A stretch of DNA of 64,000 bases from Thalassotalea sp. G2M2-11 (GCF_017168195.1 NZ_JADNYL010000002.1:124001-188000); one strand, 5' to 3'. Shown: positions 18,080 to 27,572, counted from the first letter of the stretch. Numbers and translations: made by a program. Notes: generated by a model not told the origin, from the sequence alone.

Positions 18080-19315
18080 TTAATCACTTTGTAGTGCATC
18101 AATAGGATCTAATTTTGACGCTTTTATTGCAGGGTAAACCCCAAAAACAAGCCCCACCATTGCACAAATGCTAAACGAGAGAACAATAGCCGTTAAGGAC
18201 CAAGACACAGCCCATTGGGAGTAAATTGAGATCAGCTCTGACAATAAAATACCAAAGAATACACCTAAAATACCACCAAGGATTGATATGGTAAAACTTT
18301 CAGCTATAAACTGCTGTTGAATATTTTTTTGAGTGGCACCGATAGCTCGAAGTAAACCAATCTCTTTAGTTCTTTCTAATACAGTGGCTAGCATAATATT
18401 CATAATACCAATGCCACCTACAAGTAAAGAAATCCCCGCAACACACGACATCACGATATTAAAAATTTGCTGCGTTTGCTTCTGTTGAGCAAGCAATGCC
18501 GCTGGCACGACAATATCAAAATCATCAACCTCGTTGTGTCGACGTTTGAGTAGGTGACTCACCGCTTTCGCCGCTTCGACAGGATCAACAACGCCATCTA
18601 ATTTTAGTCGTAAACTATCAACTTCACTGACTAATTCTTTACTTGGAAACTTATGCAATGCAGCGTTTAGAGGAATGAATACCTTATGCTGCTCTCCGCC
18701 AAGTTTAATGCCTTGAAATTCTTCTTTTTTAAGGTATGGCGCTTGTAAAACCCCTACCACTTTAAACCAAATATGGTTAATTTTAATATTCTTACCTAAC
18801 GATTCCCCAAACGGAAATAATTGCCTAGCGGTACTTGAGCCAAGTATCACCACTTGTGAAAAATTAACGTTGTCTTGTTCATTAAGAAACCTGCCCTGAG
18901 CTAAGGTAAATTTTGAGAGTTCAAAAAAACTTGAACTAACCCCTAACGCTTGGCCGTCACTCTTACCTTCAGCACTAAAAATGCTGTAAGTATCCACGAC
19001 TTTTTGTGCACTAAAAGCATCGACAAACGGCAATGATTTCACACTCACCTCACCATCTCTAATGGTTAAGCCTGAGGAGTGTTTTCGTTGCTCTTTTAGC
19101 TCTTTTTCTTCAAAGCTTTTGCCGTTAATGATCAAGTTATGTAATCCCATAGTATCAATCATTTTCAGGGCTTCACGTTCTGCACCTTCACCAATATTTA
19201 GCATGGCGATCACTGCCCCAACACCAAAAATCATACCTAATAACGTTAATAACGTGCGTAACTTATGTTGAGCTAATTCAGCAAAAGTATCTTTAAATAT
19301 TTCAACCTTATCCAC
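18080..19315 (-). CDS. MacB/FtsX-type ABC transporter permease
   Basis: 411 residues, the last gene of a five-gene export operon. An N-terminal membrane helix (KLRTLLTLLGMIFGVGAVIA) is followed by a large MacB-type periplasmic domain and three C-terminal helices with the FtsX signature ERTKEIGLLRAIGATQKNI. It lacks a fused ATPase, which is supplied by the first gene of the operon. The start is GTG 19315, immediately after the TAA of the preceding gene, with CAGGAG about 9 bases before. Such permeases use mechanotransmission to expel substrates or lipoproteins through TolC-like ducts. Confidence 0.9.
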   Translation of the reverse strand: MDKVEIFKDTFAELAQHKLRTLLTLLGMIFGVGAVIAMLNIGEGAEREALKMIDTMGLHNLIINGKSFEEKELKEQRKHSSGLTIRDGEVSVKSLPFVDAFSAQKVVDTYSIFSAEGKSDGQALGVSSSFFELSKFTLAQGRFLNEQDNVNFSQVVILGSSTARQLFPFGESLGKNIKINHIWFKVVGVLQAPYLKKEEFQGIKLGGEQHKVFIPLNAALHKFPSKELVSEVDSLRLKLDGVVDPVEAAKAVSHLLKRRHNEVDDFDIVVPAALLAQQKQTQQIFNIVMSCVAGISLLVGGIGIMNIMLATVLERTKEIGLLRAIGATQKNIQQQFIAESFTISILGGILGVFFGILLSELISIYSQWAVSWSLTAIVLSFSICAMVGLVFGVYPAIKASKLDPIDALQSD

Positions 19316-20497
19316 TTAGCTTTGCTCCTGATCGATTAATGAAATACGCTGGCCGGCTCTCAGTCCTGACACCACTTCAACATGACTCAAATTGGCTTTG
19401 CCTAATTCAACCTCTGCTTGGGTATAGTTCCCATGCTGATATAAATAGACAAAGCTACGCTGACCTTGAGTAAAAACCGATTGCAGCGGTACAACTAACT
19501 TAGGTTTCACCTTATCAACAATGATTTGTGCTTGTAGTTTTCGACCCGGGACAAACAGCTCAGTGTTTTGTTTATCGAGGCTCACTTCAACTTCAAAGTA
19601 CTTTTGAGGATCACCACGTTTAATAGATTTAGGAAATGGTGCAACAGAACTAATCCGGCCGGTAAAAGGCTGATCAACATGGGCAAGTAAATGTAAATTC
19701 ACTACTTTATCATTCACTAAGCCGATCGCTTCACTTTCCATCACAAAAAGCTTAGCTTTCATCTCATTAATATTTGGTAATTGTGCTATTTTTTGTCCAG
19801 GCCAAACGCTCTGACCTGCGCGTGGTTTTTCACCTCGCCAGTTTGCTTTATAAACAAGTAGGCCATCGTGAGGCGCTTTTATTTCCAGCTGTTCAAGACT
19901 TTCAGATAATTGTGCCAGTTTACTTTTCGCTTGCTTTTGCTTCATTTCTAACAAGCTCATATCCCCCATGGAGCTTTCACTAAAACTCTCACTTTTCCAA
20001 TGCAAATAATCTTGTTTTACCCCCAAGTAAGCGGTATTTTGCATTGAATCGATAATTTCAAGCTTAGAACGTATACGAACATCATCGATGGAGAAGTTTT
20101 CAGCAAATGTTTTTTCTTGCCCTACTACCAAGATATCTTTATTAATGGCGTATAAATCTTTATTAAGCGCCCCTGATTTTTCGACAATATCTTGAGCAAT
20201 AATTGCAGCTTCATTTTGTTTTTTCTCGCTTTTTATCATCATGGCTTCACCATCAAAGCGCGCAATCACATCACCTTTTTTAACCATTGAATATTCTGGA
20301 GCTAACCACGCTATATTTTGAACGCCGCCCCGAGAAACGGGTGAACTTATCACCGTAGCTTTGGCAGCAAACAATTCTCCTTTAGCGGGTACTGTTATCG
20401 CAAAGGGTTGCTCTTGTACTTGATAAAGCATTGGTGTTCTTTGCTGTTCACAACCAAGAGATAAAATAACCAAGCAAACGACTATCAGTTTTTTCAT
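19316..20497 (-). CDS. HlyD/MacA-like periplasmic adaptor lipoprotein (third adaptor)
   Basis: 393 residues starting MKKLIVVCLVILSLGCEQQ, with an LSLGC lipobox, so it is lipid-anchored. Lipoyl/barrel-sandwich halves flank a helical hairpin of about 130 residues, and a beta-barrel domain follows with FVPGRKLQAQI. The segment VYKANWRGEKPRAGQSVWPG is closely matched in the preceding gene, indicating paralogy. Its ATG overlaps the upstream stop (ATGA), and its own stop abuts the permease GTG. It would link the permease to an outer-membrane duct such as TolC, which is not encoded here. Confidence 0.87.
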   Translation of the reverse strand: MKKLIVVCLVILSLGCEQQRTPMLYQVQEQPFAITVPAKGELFAAKATVISSPVSRGGVQNIAWLAPEYSMVKKGDVIARFDGEAMMIKSEKKQNEAAIIAQDIVEKSGALNKDLYAINKDILVVGQEKTFAENFSIDDVRIRSKLEIIDSMQNTAYLGVKQDYLHWKSESFSESSMGDMSLLEMKQKQAKSKLAQLSESLEQLEIKAPHDGLLVYKANWRGEKPRAGQSVWPGQKIAQLPNINEMKAKLFVMESEAIGLVNDKVVNLHLLAHVDQPFTGRISSVAPFPKSIKRGDPQKYFEVEVSLDKQNTELFVPGRKLQAQIIVDKVKPKLVVPLQSVFTQGQRSFVYLYQHGNYTQAEVELGKANLSHVEVVSGLRAGQRISLIDQEQS

Positions 20498-21630
20498 TGC
20501 ACCACCTCCACGTCAAATGGAAACGAAGTGCTGACTAAGCATTGTTTATTTTCACAAGATGTTGAACGTTTTCTCTCTCGAGCTAACAAGACGCTCTTCG
20601 CTGTCATGATTTGCTCATTCGCTGTTGGTAAGGACACTACATCTTCATCAGCTTCAACGAAAACTTCCACACGAGCGGTCATTCCTGGTCGCATCACAGC
20701 GACATCAACTTGATCAAAAGTGATAATAACATCGAGCACCCTGCGTTTATCTTGGTAAGATTTATCTCTAAATACCCGCCCAAGACTGGCAATTTTTCCT
20801 TCGAGTACGAGCTCTTGTGTTCCATCTAAGATGATTTTTACTTTTTGGCCAACGTTAATTTTTCCGCTATCAGGTTCTTCAATTTGTGCTTTTACCTGCA
20901 TTTTCTCTCGAACGGCTAGCTCTATAACAGGTTGACCAAACTGAATGGTTTCCCCAACCGCTGGTTTTTCCCCTTGCCAGTTTGTTTTATAGATCACCAT
21001 ACCATCCATAGTTGCTTTGACTTTTAAGCGTGCTATATCTCGATTAAAATTATTCACTTCTGAGGTCAATCGTTCAACTTTACCTTGTGCTAATTTAAGG
21101 TTTAACGCTTTATTACTTCGCTGAAATTTCAATTTTTCTTTCGCTAAAAACAACTCATTTTCTGCAATCGTAAAGTCAATTTCAGCCTTTTTTCTATCAT
21201 TGTCAGAACGGCTATTATCGACAATTTCAGCTTTACGCTTTGCTTTATCAAAAGCCATTTCTTTTTCAGCCACAAGTAAAATAAGTTTTTGCTCTTCTTC
21301 AACTTCTTTGATCTTTTTGTTTTCTAATTCCTTTTGTGCACGAGCGAGTTCAGCTTGTTTATCGACTAACTTATCTGTGACTTTCTTATCATCAAAAGAA
21401 ACCAGTAAATCCCCTTTTTTCACTTCACTGTTTTCAGGTATGAGAAACTTGATTTGATATTGCCACATGCGCGAGATAGATGGCGGTGCAATCATAGCGG
21501 TTTTTTCTGATTCTAATTCGCCGCTGGCAGTCACCACAGTATCTGTATTATCTTTGGTCAGTGTTTCTAATGGCTCACTTTGGCAAGCTTGTAAGCATAG
21601 CACTGCACATATAAGAATAAATTTATTCAT
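20494..21630 (-). CDS. HlyD/MacA-like periplasmic adaptor lipoprotein (second adaptor)
   Basis: 378 residues from ATG 21630: MNKFILICAVLCLQACQSEP, with lipobox LQAC. A long charged coiled-coil hairpin (about residues 95-200, rich in Lys and Glu) lies between lipoyl half-domains, then VIYKTNWQGEKPAVGETIQF and a beta-barrel ending MRPGMTARVEVFVEADE. The start overlaps the end of the first adaptor by 8 bases. It looks like a diverged copy of its two neighbours. Assembly as a mixed or alternative adaptor ring is possible but unproven. Confidence 0.87.
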   Translation of the reverse strand: MNKFILICAVLCLQACQSEPLETLTKDNTDTVVTASGELESEKTAMIAPPSISRMWQYQIKFLIPENSEVKKGDLLVSFDDKKVTDKLVDKQAELARAQKELENKKIKEVEEEQKLILLVAEKEMAFDKAKRKAEIVDNSRSDNDRKKAEIDFTIAENELFLAKEKLKFQRSNKALNLKLAQGKVERLTSEVNNFNRDIARLKVKATMDGMVIYKTNWQGEKPAVGETIQFGQPVIELAVREKMQVKAQIEEPDSGKINVGQKVKIILDGTQELVLEGKIASLGRVFRDKSYQDKRRVLDVIITFDQVDVAVMRPGMTARVEVFVEADEDVVSLPTANEQIMTAKSVLLARERKRSTSCENKQCLVSTSFPFDVEVVQ

Positions 21631-22582
21631 CTGCTGCTCCTGCAAATTCTAATTGGGCACTCATCCCTGGTAATAATGTCATTTTCTCGTTCACTTCAAA
21701 GTCAAATACGGTACGATAGTAAACGCCTTTCCCCCATTCTTTTTTCTTTTCCGGTTGGGTCGATATTTCAACCAACTCGGCCGTCAGTTCGATATCTGGG
21801 AAAGCATCAAAGCTTAACTTCGCTACTTGGTTTAACTGTAAATTTTTGTAGTCAACTTCATGCACCCAAGCTTCAATAAACAAACCATTCATGGAAGGTA
21901 TTTCCGCTATTTTCCATGATGGCTGTGCAGTCATTCCAACAAATACTTTCTCGCCATTCCATGGATGATTGCCATATAGAACAGGGCCAGTTCGCTGTGC
22001 CCGTAAACTCATATTCTTAAGCTTATTCTGGTGATACGTTAGTTTATTCTGGTGTTGTAAAATCTTTAACTCTTGTTTCTTCTTTGCAACGGTCGCGGCT
22101 ACTTTCACCTGTTTTAAGTTTTCAATGGCCTTGCTGTTATTCACTACCGCTTTTTCAAGCTCTAACTGGTTCTTTTCAAAATCATATTGACTTAAATGCT
22201 CACTAGAAATACCCGCATCAATGCGCGCTTTTTCTAATAACAGGGCAGTTTTTTTCTGTTTATATGTCGCTTCTAATATTGACTGACCATGACTTCGTTC
22301 TAGGCGATGTAGTTCTTCTTTGGCAGCAATTAAACTTACTTCTTCTTGCTCGATCAGACTTTGCATAGAACCACTATCAAATACCACCACCAGATCGCCT
22401 TTATTGGCTACCTCTCCTTCAGGTATCATCCATTGTACTTGCACACGCCAAGTATCTGTTTTAGGGGCATAGAATGCTTGGTTCTCACTTGCTTTGATTT
22501 GACCAGACAAAATAAAATAAGAAGGAGTAGCATAGACATTCGCTGCTAAGAGCAATAAAAAAAACGTTAAGCAACTACGCAT
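21623..22582 (-). CDS. HlyD-like periplasmic adaptor with Sec signal (first adaptor)
   Basis: 319 residues. The signal peptide MRSCLTFFLLLLAANVYA has no cysteine at a lipobox position, so unlike the two downstream adaptors it should be soluble or only signal-anchored. A helical hairpin (about 85-185) precedes PVLYGNHPWNGEKVFVGMTA, the counterpart of the NWxGEKP motif in the other two. The C-terminal barrel ends LLPGMSAQLEFAG. The gene starts within the last 16 bases of the ATPase gene, showing tight coupling. It is the shortest and most divergent of the three adaptors. Confidence 0.85.
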   Translation of the reverse strand: MRSCLTFFLLLLAANVYATPSYFILSGQIKASENQAFYAPKTDTWRVQVQWMIPEGEVANKGDLVVVFDSGSMQSLIEQEEVSLIAAKEELHRLERSHGQSILEATYKQKKTALLLEKARIDAGISSEHLSQYDFEKNQLELEKAVVNNSKAIENLKQVKVAATVAKKKQELKILQHQNKLTYHQNKLKNMSLRAQRTGPVLYGNHPWNGEKVFVGMTAQPSWKIAEIPSMNGLFIEAWVHEVDYKNLQLNQVAKLSFDAFPDIELTAELVEISTQPEKKKEWGKGVYYRTVFDFEVNEKMTLLPGMSAQLEFAGAADE

Positions 22583-23250
22583 AATTGCTCCTCAATAATT
22601 TTGCCATCCTTCATACGAATAATACGGTCTGCATAAGCAGCAATATCTTCTTCATGGGTGACCATCACGATGGTTTGCCCCTGTTTATGAAGCTGACACA
22701 ACAAATCCATAATTTCATAAGACGTTTTAGTATCAAGATTACCAGTAGGCTCATCCGCAAAAATAACCTTAGGGTTATTGACCAATGCTCTTGCAATGGC
22801 CACTCGTTGGCGTTGACCACCTGACATTTCAAACGGCTTATGATGTCCGCGATCAGCCAAACCTACTTGAGCTAGCATCGCTTTACCGCGCTGCTGTGCT
22901 TCTTCAGATGAAACCTTGCTATAGCGAAGGGGTAACGCAACATTTTGCACCGCAGTTAGACGTGGTAACAAATGAAAGGTTTGAAAAATAAAACCTATTT
23001 TTTCATTACGAATTTTCGATAAGCTTTCGTCATCTATGTCTTTAACAGAAGTTCCTGAAAGCCAATATTCACCACTGGTTGGTGTATCTAAACATCCGAG
23101 AATATTCATTAAGGTGGATTTGCCAGAACCAGAAGTTCCCATAATGGCAACAAATTCATTTTCTTTAATTTCTAATGAAACATTGGCGAGGGCATTGACT
23201 GTAATGTCACCCGAGCCATAAGTACGGGTGATATGTTTAATCCTTATCAC
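22567..23250 (-). CDS. MacB/LolD-type ABC transporter ATPase
   Basis: 227 residues. Walker A GTSGSGKST, Q-loop FQTFHLLPRLTAVQNV, signature MSGGQRQRVAIARAL, Walker B VIFADEPTGNLD and the H-loop MVTHEEDIAAY are all intact. The length and the TSGEYWLSG insert fit the LolD/MacB/FtsE group that pairs with FtsX-type permeases. It is the first gene of the operon leading through three adaptors to the permease, with the promoter expected in 23251-23663. Confidence 0.93.
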   Translation of the reverse strand: MIRIKHITRTYGSGDITVNALANVSLEIKENEFVAIMGTSGSGKSTLMNILGCLDTPTSGEYWLSGTSVKDIDDESLSKIRNEKIGFIFQTFHLLPRLTAVQNVALPLRYSKVSSEEAQQRGKAMLAQVGLADRGHHKPFEMSGGQRQRVAIARALVNNPKVIFADEPTGNLDTKTSYEIMDLLCQLHKQGQTIVMVTHEEDIAAYADRIIRMKDGKIIEEQLCVVA

Positions 23251-23663
23251 GAAACCTTCCTTTTCTACACATTTTGTGTGGTTATTAAATCATAAGACAA
23301 AGGCAATATAAAATATTGAATATCATAAATTTTATATTGTTTGAATTTAAATAAAATAACAACAAATAGTCAGACTAGTAAAGAGATACTACTGGCTTTA
23401 TTCATTCTTTGCTATTTCTCAGATGGTAACTACCTTGCTAGCAAGGTGTTAAGTTGAAATGAATAAGTCAAAACGCAAGCGAAATTTAGACTATTTCAGC
23501 CACATAAGCGACTGAAATAAAACTTTTTAAATTATCGCAGGTTGCTCATTTAAAATAATTAACGCTTAATGTTTACGCTATGGGCAAGAGATATGCCCAT
23601 AGCGAGTAAAGAATTAACGAAGCTCAGACGGCTAACCAACCTCATCAGGGCAATATAAACAGG
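23251..23663. other. Intergenic region upstream of the ABC export operon
   Basis: 413 bases, AT-rich, without a convincing gene. It should contain the promoter of the minus-strand ABC operon and the end of the kbl-tdh transcript. A perfect 11-bp inverted repeat lies at 23576-23604. Confidence 0.6.
23576..23604. repeat. 11-bp inverted repeat downstream of tdh
   Basis: CGCTATGGGCA (23576-23586) and TGCCCATAGCG (23594-23604) are perfect complements around a 7-base loop. Neither strand continues with a T run, so it is either a non-canonical terminator/RNA-stabilising hairpin for kbl-tdh or a protein-binding dyad. Confidence 0.65.
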
Positions 23664-24692
23664 TTACTTTGTCCAATCTAAAATCACTTTGCCCGATTGT
23701 CCCGAGCGCATCACATCAAAACCTTGCTGGAAGTCATCAACGGCATAATGGTGGGTAATGATTGGTGTTAAATCTAAGCCAGATTGGATCAAGCTTGCCA
23801 TTTTATACCAGGTTTCAAACATTTCACGACCGTAAATGCCTTTAATGGTTAGCCCTTTAAAAATCACTTGGCTCCAGTCAATTGCCATGTCTTTGCCTGG
23901 AATACCCAACATAGCAATTTTACCGCCATTATTCATGTTGGCTAACATATCTTGGAACGCCATTGGCACGCCTGACATTTCAAGGCCAACATCAAAACCT
24001 TCTGCCATGCCCAGTTCATCCATCACATCAGTTAATTTTTCTTTACTGACATTAACCGCGCGTGTCGCTCCCATTTTTCGCGCTAGTTCTAAACGGTATT
24101 CATTCACATCAGTGATCACCACATGACGCGCACCAACATGTTTAGCCACCGCTGCCGCCATAATACCAATAGGCCCTGCACCTGTGATCAGCACATCCTC
24201 ACCGACTAAATCAAACGAAAGTGCGGTATGTACGGCATTACCAAAAGGATCAAATATTGCGGCTAAGTCATCAGAGATTTCATCCGGTAGTTTAAAGGCA
24301 TTGTACGCAGGAATAACCAAATACTCAGCAAAACAACCAGGACGATCAACGCCAACACCAACAGTATTGCGGCATAAGTGTGTACGGCCTCCTCGACAGT
24401 TACGACAATGCCCACAAGTGATATGCCCTTCACCAGAGACTCTATCACCAATTTCAAAGCCTTTAACTTCTTGACCGATACCGACAACTTCGCCCGCATA
24501 TTCATGACCAACAACCATAGGCACTGGGATAGTTTTTTGTGACCATTCATCCCAATTGTAAATATGAATATCTGTACCACAAATCGCCGTTTTGTTAATT
24601 TTGATCAGTAGATCATTATGACCAAGCTTTGGACGCTCGGTACGAGTCATCCAAATACCTTCTTTTGCATGAAGCTTTGCTAATGATTTCAT
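23664..24692 (-). CDS. tdh: L-threonine 3-dehydrogenase
   Basis: Oxidises threonine to 2-amino-3-oxobutyrate with NAD+. It is a 342-residue zinc-dependent medium-chain dehydrogenase: catalytic zinc ligands in [15 protein letters not shown] and [10 protein letters not shown], the structural four-cysteine zinc loop in [15 protein letters not shown], and the Rossmann motif [15 protein letters not shown]. It starts directly after the kbl stop (TAG-ATG), so the two genes are coupled and the unstable product can be passed to Kbl. Confidence 0.97.
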   Translation of the reverse strand: MKSLAKLHAKEGIWMTRTERPKLGHNDLLIKINKTAICGTDIHIYNWDEWSQKTIPVPMVVGHEYAGEVVGIGQEVKGFEIGDRVSGEGHITCGHCRNCRGGRTHLCRNTVGVGVDRPGCFAEYLVIPAYNAFKLPDEISDDLAAIFDPFGNAVHTALSFDLVGEDVLITGAGPIGIMAAAVAKHVGARHVVITDVNEYRLELARKMGATRAVNVSKEKLTDVMDELGMAEGFDVGLEMSGVPMAFQDMLANMNNGGKIAMLGIPGKDMAIDWSQVIFKGLTIKGIYGREMFETWYKMASLIQSGLDLTPIITHHYAVDDFQQGFDVMRSGQSGKVILDWTK

Positions 24693-25886
24693 CTAAATGA
24701 CTCCCATTTCCTTACCAATAGTCGTAAAGGCAGCAATCGCTTTATCTAATTGCGCCTTAGTATGCGCCGCAGAAATCTGAGTACGAATGCGCGCTTGCCC
24801 TTTTGGTACTACAGGGAAAGAGAAACCAATCACATAAATACCTTGTGCTAACAGTTTATTAGCCATTTCACTTGCCACTTTTGCATCACCAAGCATCACT
24901 GGCACAATAGCGTGGTCGGCACCGGCACAAGTAAAGCCTGCTGCTTCCATTTGAGTGCGAAAATACGCCGCATTATCTTTTAACGTTTGGCGTAAATCGT
25001 CACCTTGGGCTAATAAATCTAAAACTTTGATTGATGCATTGACAATCGCTGGGGCTAAAGAGTTTGAGAATAAATAAGGGCGAGAACGTTGACGCAACCA
25101 TTCAACAACTTCTTTCTTAGCTGAGGTATAACCGCCCGAGGCACCGCCCATGGCTTTACCTAAGGTACCAGTGATAATATCAACGCGTCCCATCACATCA
25201 CAGTATTCATGACTACCACGTCCTTTATCACCAACAAAACCAACGGCATGAGAGTCATCCACCATCACCAATGCGCCATACTTATCGGCTAAGTCACATA
25301 CCGCAGATAAATTAGCGATCACACCATCCATTGAAAACACACCGTCAGTCGCAATTAATTTAAATCGAGCCCCTGCCTCATTCGCTTCAATTAAACGCGC
25401 TTCTAGTTCTGCCATGTCATTATTGGCATAACGAAAACGTTTTGCTTTACATAGGCGAACACCATCAATAATTGAAGCGTGATTAAGCGCATCACTGATA
25501 ATGGCATCTTCAGGCCCTAGCAAGGTTTCAAATAAACCTGCGTTGGCATCAAAACAAGAAGAATACAAAATAGTATCTTCCATCCCTAGAAATTCAGATA
25601 ACTTTTGCTCAAGTGTTTTATGAATATCTTGTGTACCACAAATAAAACGCACCGACGCCATACCAAAACCATGCTCATCTAAGCCAGACTTTGCTGCTTC
25701 AATCAATGAGGGATGATTGGCGAGGCCAAGGTAATTATTCGCACAAAAATTAATGACTTCTTCACCTGTGTTGACTGCAATTTCCGCTTGTTGCGCCGTT
25801 GTGATCACACGTTCAGCTTTATATAAGCCATCTTGTTTTACTTGTTCAATTTCATTTTGTAAATGAGAGTAGAAGTTAGTCGTCAT
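24693..25886 (-). CDS. kbl: 2-amino-3-ketobutyrate CoA ligase (glycine C-acetyltransferase)
   Basis: PLP enzyme of the alpha-oxoamine synthase family that splits 2-amino-3-oxobutyrate with CoA into glycine and acetyl-CoA. 397 residues; recognisable segments are [31 protein letters not shown] and the PLP-lysine region [15 protein letters not shown]. First gene of the kbl-tdh operon, with a GGTGAAA ribosome site. Divergent from an Lrp-type regulator across 165 bases, a likely control point, as kbl-tdh is Lrp-controlled in E. coli. Confidence 0.97.
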   Translation of the reverse strand: MTTNFYSHLQNEIEQVKQDGLYKAERVITTAQQAEIAVNTGEEVINFCANNYLGLANHPSLIEAAKSGLDEHGFGMASVRFICGTQDIHKTLEQKLSEFLGMEDTILYSSCFDANAGLFETLLGPEDAIISDALNHASIIDGVRLCKAKRFRYANNDMAELEARLIEANEAGARFKLIATDGVFSMDGVIANLSAVCDLADKYGALVMVDDSHAVGFVGDKGRGSHEYCDVMGRVDIITGTLGKAMGGASGGYTSAKKEVVEWLRQRSRPYLFSNSLAPAIVNASIKVLDLLAQGDDLRQTLKDNAAYFRTQMEAAGFTCAGADHAIVPVMLGDAKVASEMANKLLAQGIYVIGFSFPVVPKGQARIRTQISAAHTKAQLDKAIAAFTTIGKEMGVI

Positions 25887-26051
25887 AACTATTTCACCAA
25901 AAGTAGATAGAGTATTCTCATTATTACCCTTAAATTATGAAACAAACAGTTTCCTAATTACTTATTAAGCAAATATAATAATCAAATTCACACCAATTGA
26001 TATCATAACGCAACCAGTCAAATGCGAAACAGGCAATAATAAGGGGATAAA

Positions 26052-26480
26052 ATGCTCAATGAAAAAGACGAAGAGTTGTTATCGATACTGCGATGCAATG
26101 CAAGAGCAAGTGTTTCAGATATCGCTAAAGCCCTTAATGTTTCTCGTACTGCCATCCAAAAGCGCATCAGTAAATTAGAAAATAACGGCATCATTAAATC
26201 GTATACCGTAGAGCTAGGTCAAAATTACACCCAAGACTTAGTGAATGTGAATGTATCATTGAAAGTAAAACCCAATAAACGCAATAATGTTTGTATTGCC
26301 TTAAGAAAAATACATCAAATTGAGTATATCTACTCGATTAGTGGCGATTATGATTTATTGATGACCATAGCCGTACAAACGCTGGCGCAGTTGAGTGATA
26401 TTTTAGAGCAGATTTGTAGTTTACCTGGTGTGGAAAGAACAAATTCGTCAATTATCTTAGATACGATTTTTAAACGTTAA
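26052..26480 (+). CDS. Lrp/AsnC-family transcriptional regulator
   Basis: 142 residues: an N-terminal winged HTH (LLSILRCNARASVSDIAKAL, then VSRTAIQKRISKLENNGIIK) and a C-terminal RAM ligand-binding domain (SISGDYDLLMTIAV). It is somewhat shorter than Lrp itself (164). AAGGGGAT precedes the ATG. Divergence from kbl-tdh suggests, but does not prove, that it controls threonine catabolism. A hairpin without a T tract (26506-26530) follows. Confidence 0.9.
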   Translation: MLNEKDEELLSILRCNARASVSDIAKALNVSRTAIQKRISKLENNGIIKSYTVELGQNYTQDLVNVNVSLKVKPNKRNNVCIALRKIHQIEYIYSISGDYDLLMTIAVQTLAQLSDILEQICSLPGVERTNSSIILDTIFKR

Positions 26481-26505
26481 TTGCATTGGTATAAGATACA
26501 TTTCA

Positions 26506-26530
26506 CCAAGCTTGCCATGAACAAGCTTGG
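26506..26530. terminator. Possible terminator hairpin between Lrp and SdpI genes
   Basis: 9-bp arms CCAAGCTTG / CAAGCTTGG around a 7-base loop between convergent genes. No T tract follows, so termination is uncertain. Confidence 0.45.
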
Positions 26531-26545
26531 CGTTAGAAATATAGA

Positions 26546-27202
26546 TTAAGAGTGATGATCTAGCTGTTCATTTCGCCAAAGCCACCAGGAATAAATCGTT
26601 GGAAAAATAGCTGCTGGCAACACAACCGCAGTAATTAAATACCCTAATGCATCATTAGGGATAAACCAACATAGTAGTGCAGTTATTGCACCGGCAATGG
26701 TAATTAAGCGCCCGCCTAAACGGTGAGTTTTGCGCCATACATTTTCACTGCTCAAGGTCCAAGGTGTTCTGATCCCGATAAAAAAGTTACTTCTTGCTTT
26801 GCTTAAGTAGTTACCGATGATCATCAATGCTAAGCCTACGGTAAATATCACCAACAGGTGCATGGAAAATGACAGCCCAGCCAACAATGCCAAATAGCCT
26901 CCTTCCATCACAGAAGCAAGTAGCACTATGGTCATACACACCGCATTAATCGCCTTAGTGGAATGTGCTAAATTTGTCTTTCTTGGTTCGATATATTTTA
27001 AAATAGCTAATAAGCCAATGATAAAAAAAATCATTAACGGAGGAGCTAACAACGCGAGATCGGCATTCACCATGCGATCCACTTCACCATCAATATTCCA
27101 GTGTATAGGTAGTTCAAGCCCTTGCGGAAGATTAACAATCACCACACCAGAAACCACAAGTAAGATAACACCAATAAGCAAACTTAATTTAAATATATTC
27201 AT
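26546..27202 (-). CDS. SdpI/YhfL-like membrane protein (DUF1648 plus SdpI)
   Basis: 218 residues, six predicted membrane helices. The N-terminal DUF1648 part contains LPIHWNIDGEVDRMV, and the SdpI signature NFFIGIRTPWTLSSENVW is intact. In Bacillus, SdpI is the immunity and signalling partner of the SdpC toxin and works with the ArsR-type repressor SdpR. No SdpC-like toxin is visible here. Its ATG overlaps the stop of the upstream ArsR gene (ATGA), reproducing the sdpRI arrangement. Confidence 0.87.
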   Translation of the reverse strand: MNIFKLSLLIGVILLVVSGVVIVNLPQGLELPIHWNIDGEVDRMVNADLALLAPPLMIFFIIGLLAILKYIEPRKTNLAHSTKAINAVCMTIVLLASVMEGGYLALLAGLSFSMHLLVIFTVGLALMIIGNYLSKARSNFFIGIRTPWTLSSENVWRKTHRLGGRLITIAGAITALLCWFIPNDALGYLITAVVLPAAIFPTIYSWWLWRNEQLDHHS

Positions 27203-27483
27203 AATGACTCCTTATCAGATTGTGGTTGCTTACCAAAAAGGTTGAACAAACCACTCATCAAATCTTCAACAACACTGGTATTTAACGAATAAGTAATGGT
27301 TGTCCCTTGCTTTACGGTAAACACTAAATCCGCTGATTTTAATACGTTGAAATGCCCCGATAATGTCGATTTTGCCACGTCGATTTGTTCAGAAATTTCT
27401 CCTGCTGACATGTCTTTCTCTTTTAATAGTGCAAGAATTTCACGCCGAACTGGACTGGACAATGCTTGAAATACATCTGACAT
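27199..27483 (-). CDS. ArsR-family repressor, SdpR-like
   Basis: 94-residue winged-helix repressor: FQALSSPVRREILALLKEKD, then MSAGEISEQIDVAKSTLSGH as the HTH. No metal-binding cysteine cluster is present, so it is unlikely to sense metals, consistent with the SdpR subgroup. A strong AGGAGGAGG Shine-Dalgarno precedes the ATG. Inverted repeats overlap its predicted promoter, indicating autorepression; SdpI may relieve it by recruiting the repressor to the membrane, as known in Bacillus. Confidence 0.88.
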   Translation of the reverse strand: MSDVFQALSSPVRREILALLKEKDMSAGEISEQIDVAKSTLSGHFNVLKSADLVFTVKQGTTITYSLNTSVVEDLMSGLFNLFGKQPQSDKESL

Positions 27484-27507
27484 ACTATCCTCCTCCTTCC
27501 CACCTTA

Positions 27508-27533
27508 TTTCGTAATTTAGCGAATTTACGAAA
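27508..27533 (-). promoter_or_regulatory. Putative ArsR operator 1 overlapping the sdpRI-like promoter
   Basis: Half-sites TTTCGTAA (27508-27515) and TTACGAAA (27526-27533). They overlap a predicted promoter on the minus strand: -35 TTGAAT (27537-27542), 17-base spacer, -10 TAAATT (27514-27519). Binding would block RNA polymerase. Confidence 0.65.
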
Positions 27534-27542
27534 TTAATTCAA

Positions 27543-27572
27543 GCCTTATTTCGTAATTATACGAAATAAGGC
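27543..27572. promoter_or_regulatory. Putative ArsR operator 2 (perfect 12-bp dyad)
   Basis: GCCTTATTTCGT (27543-27554) and ACGAAATAAGGC (27561-27572) are perfect complements with a 6-base spacer. It shares the CTTATTTCGTAA half-site with operator 1 (27504-27515), so three to four copies of one motif lie within 70 bases. Confidence 0.68.
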
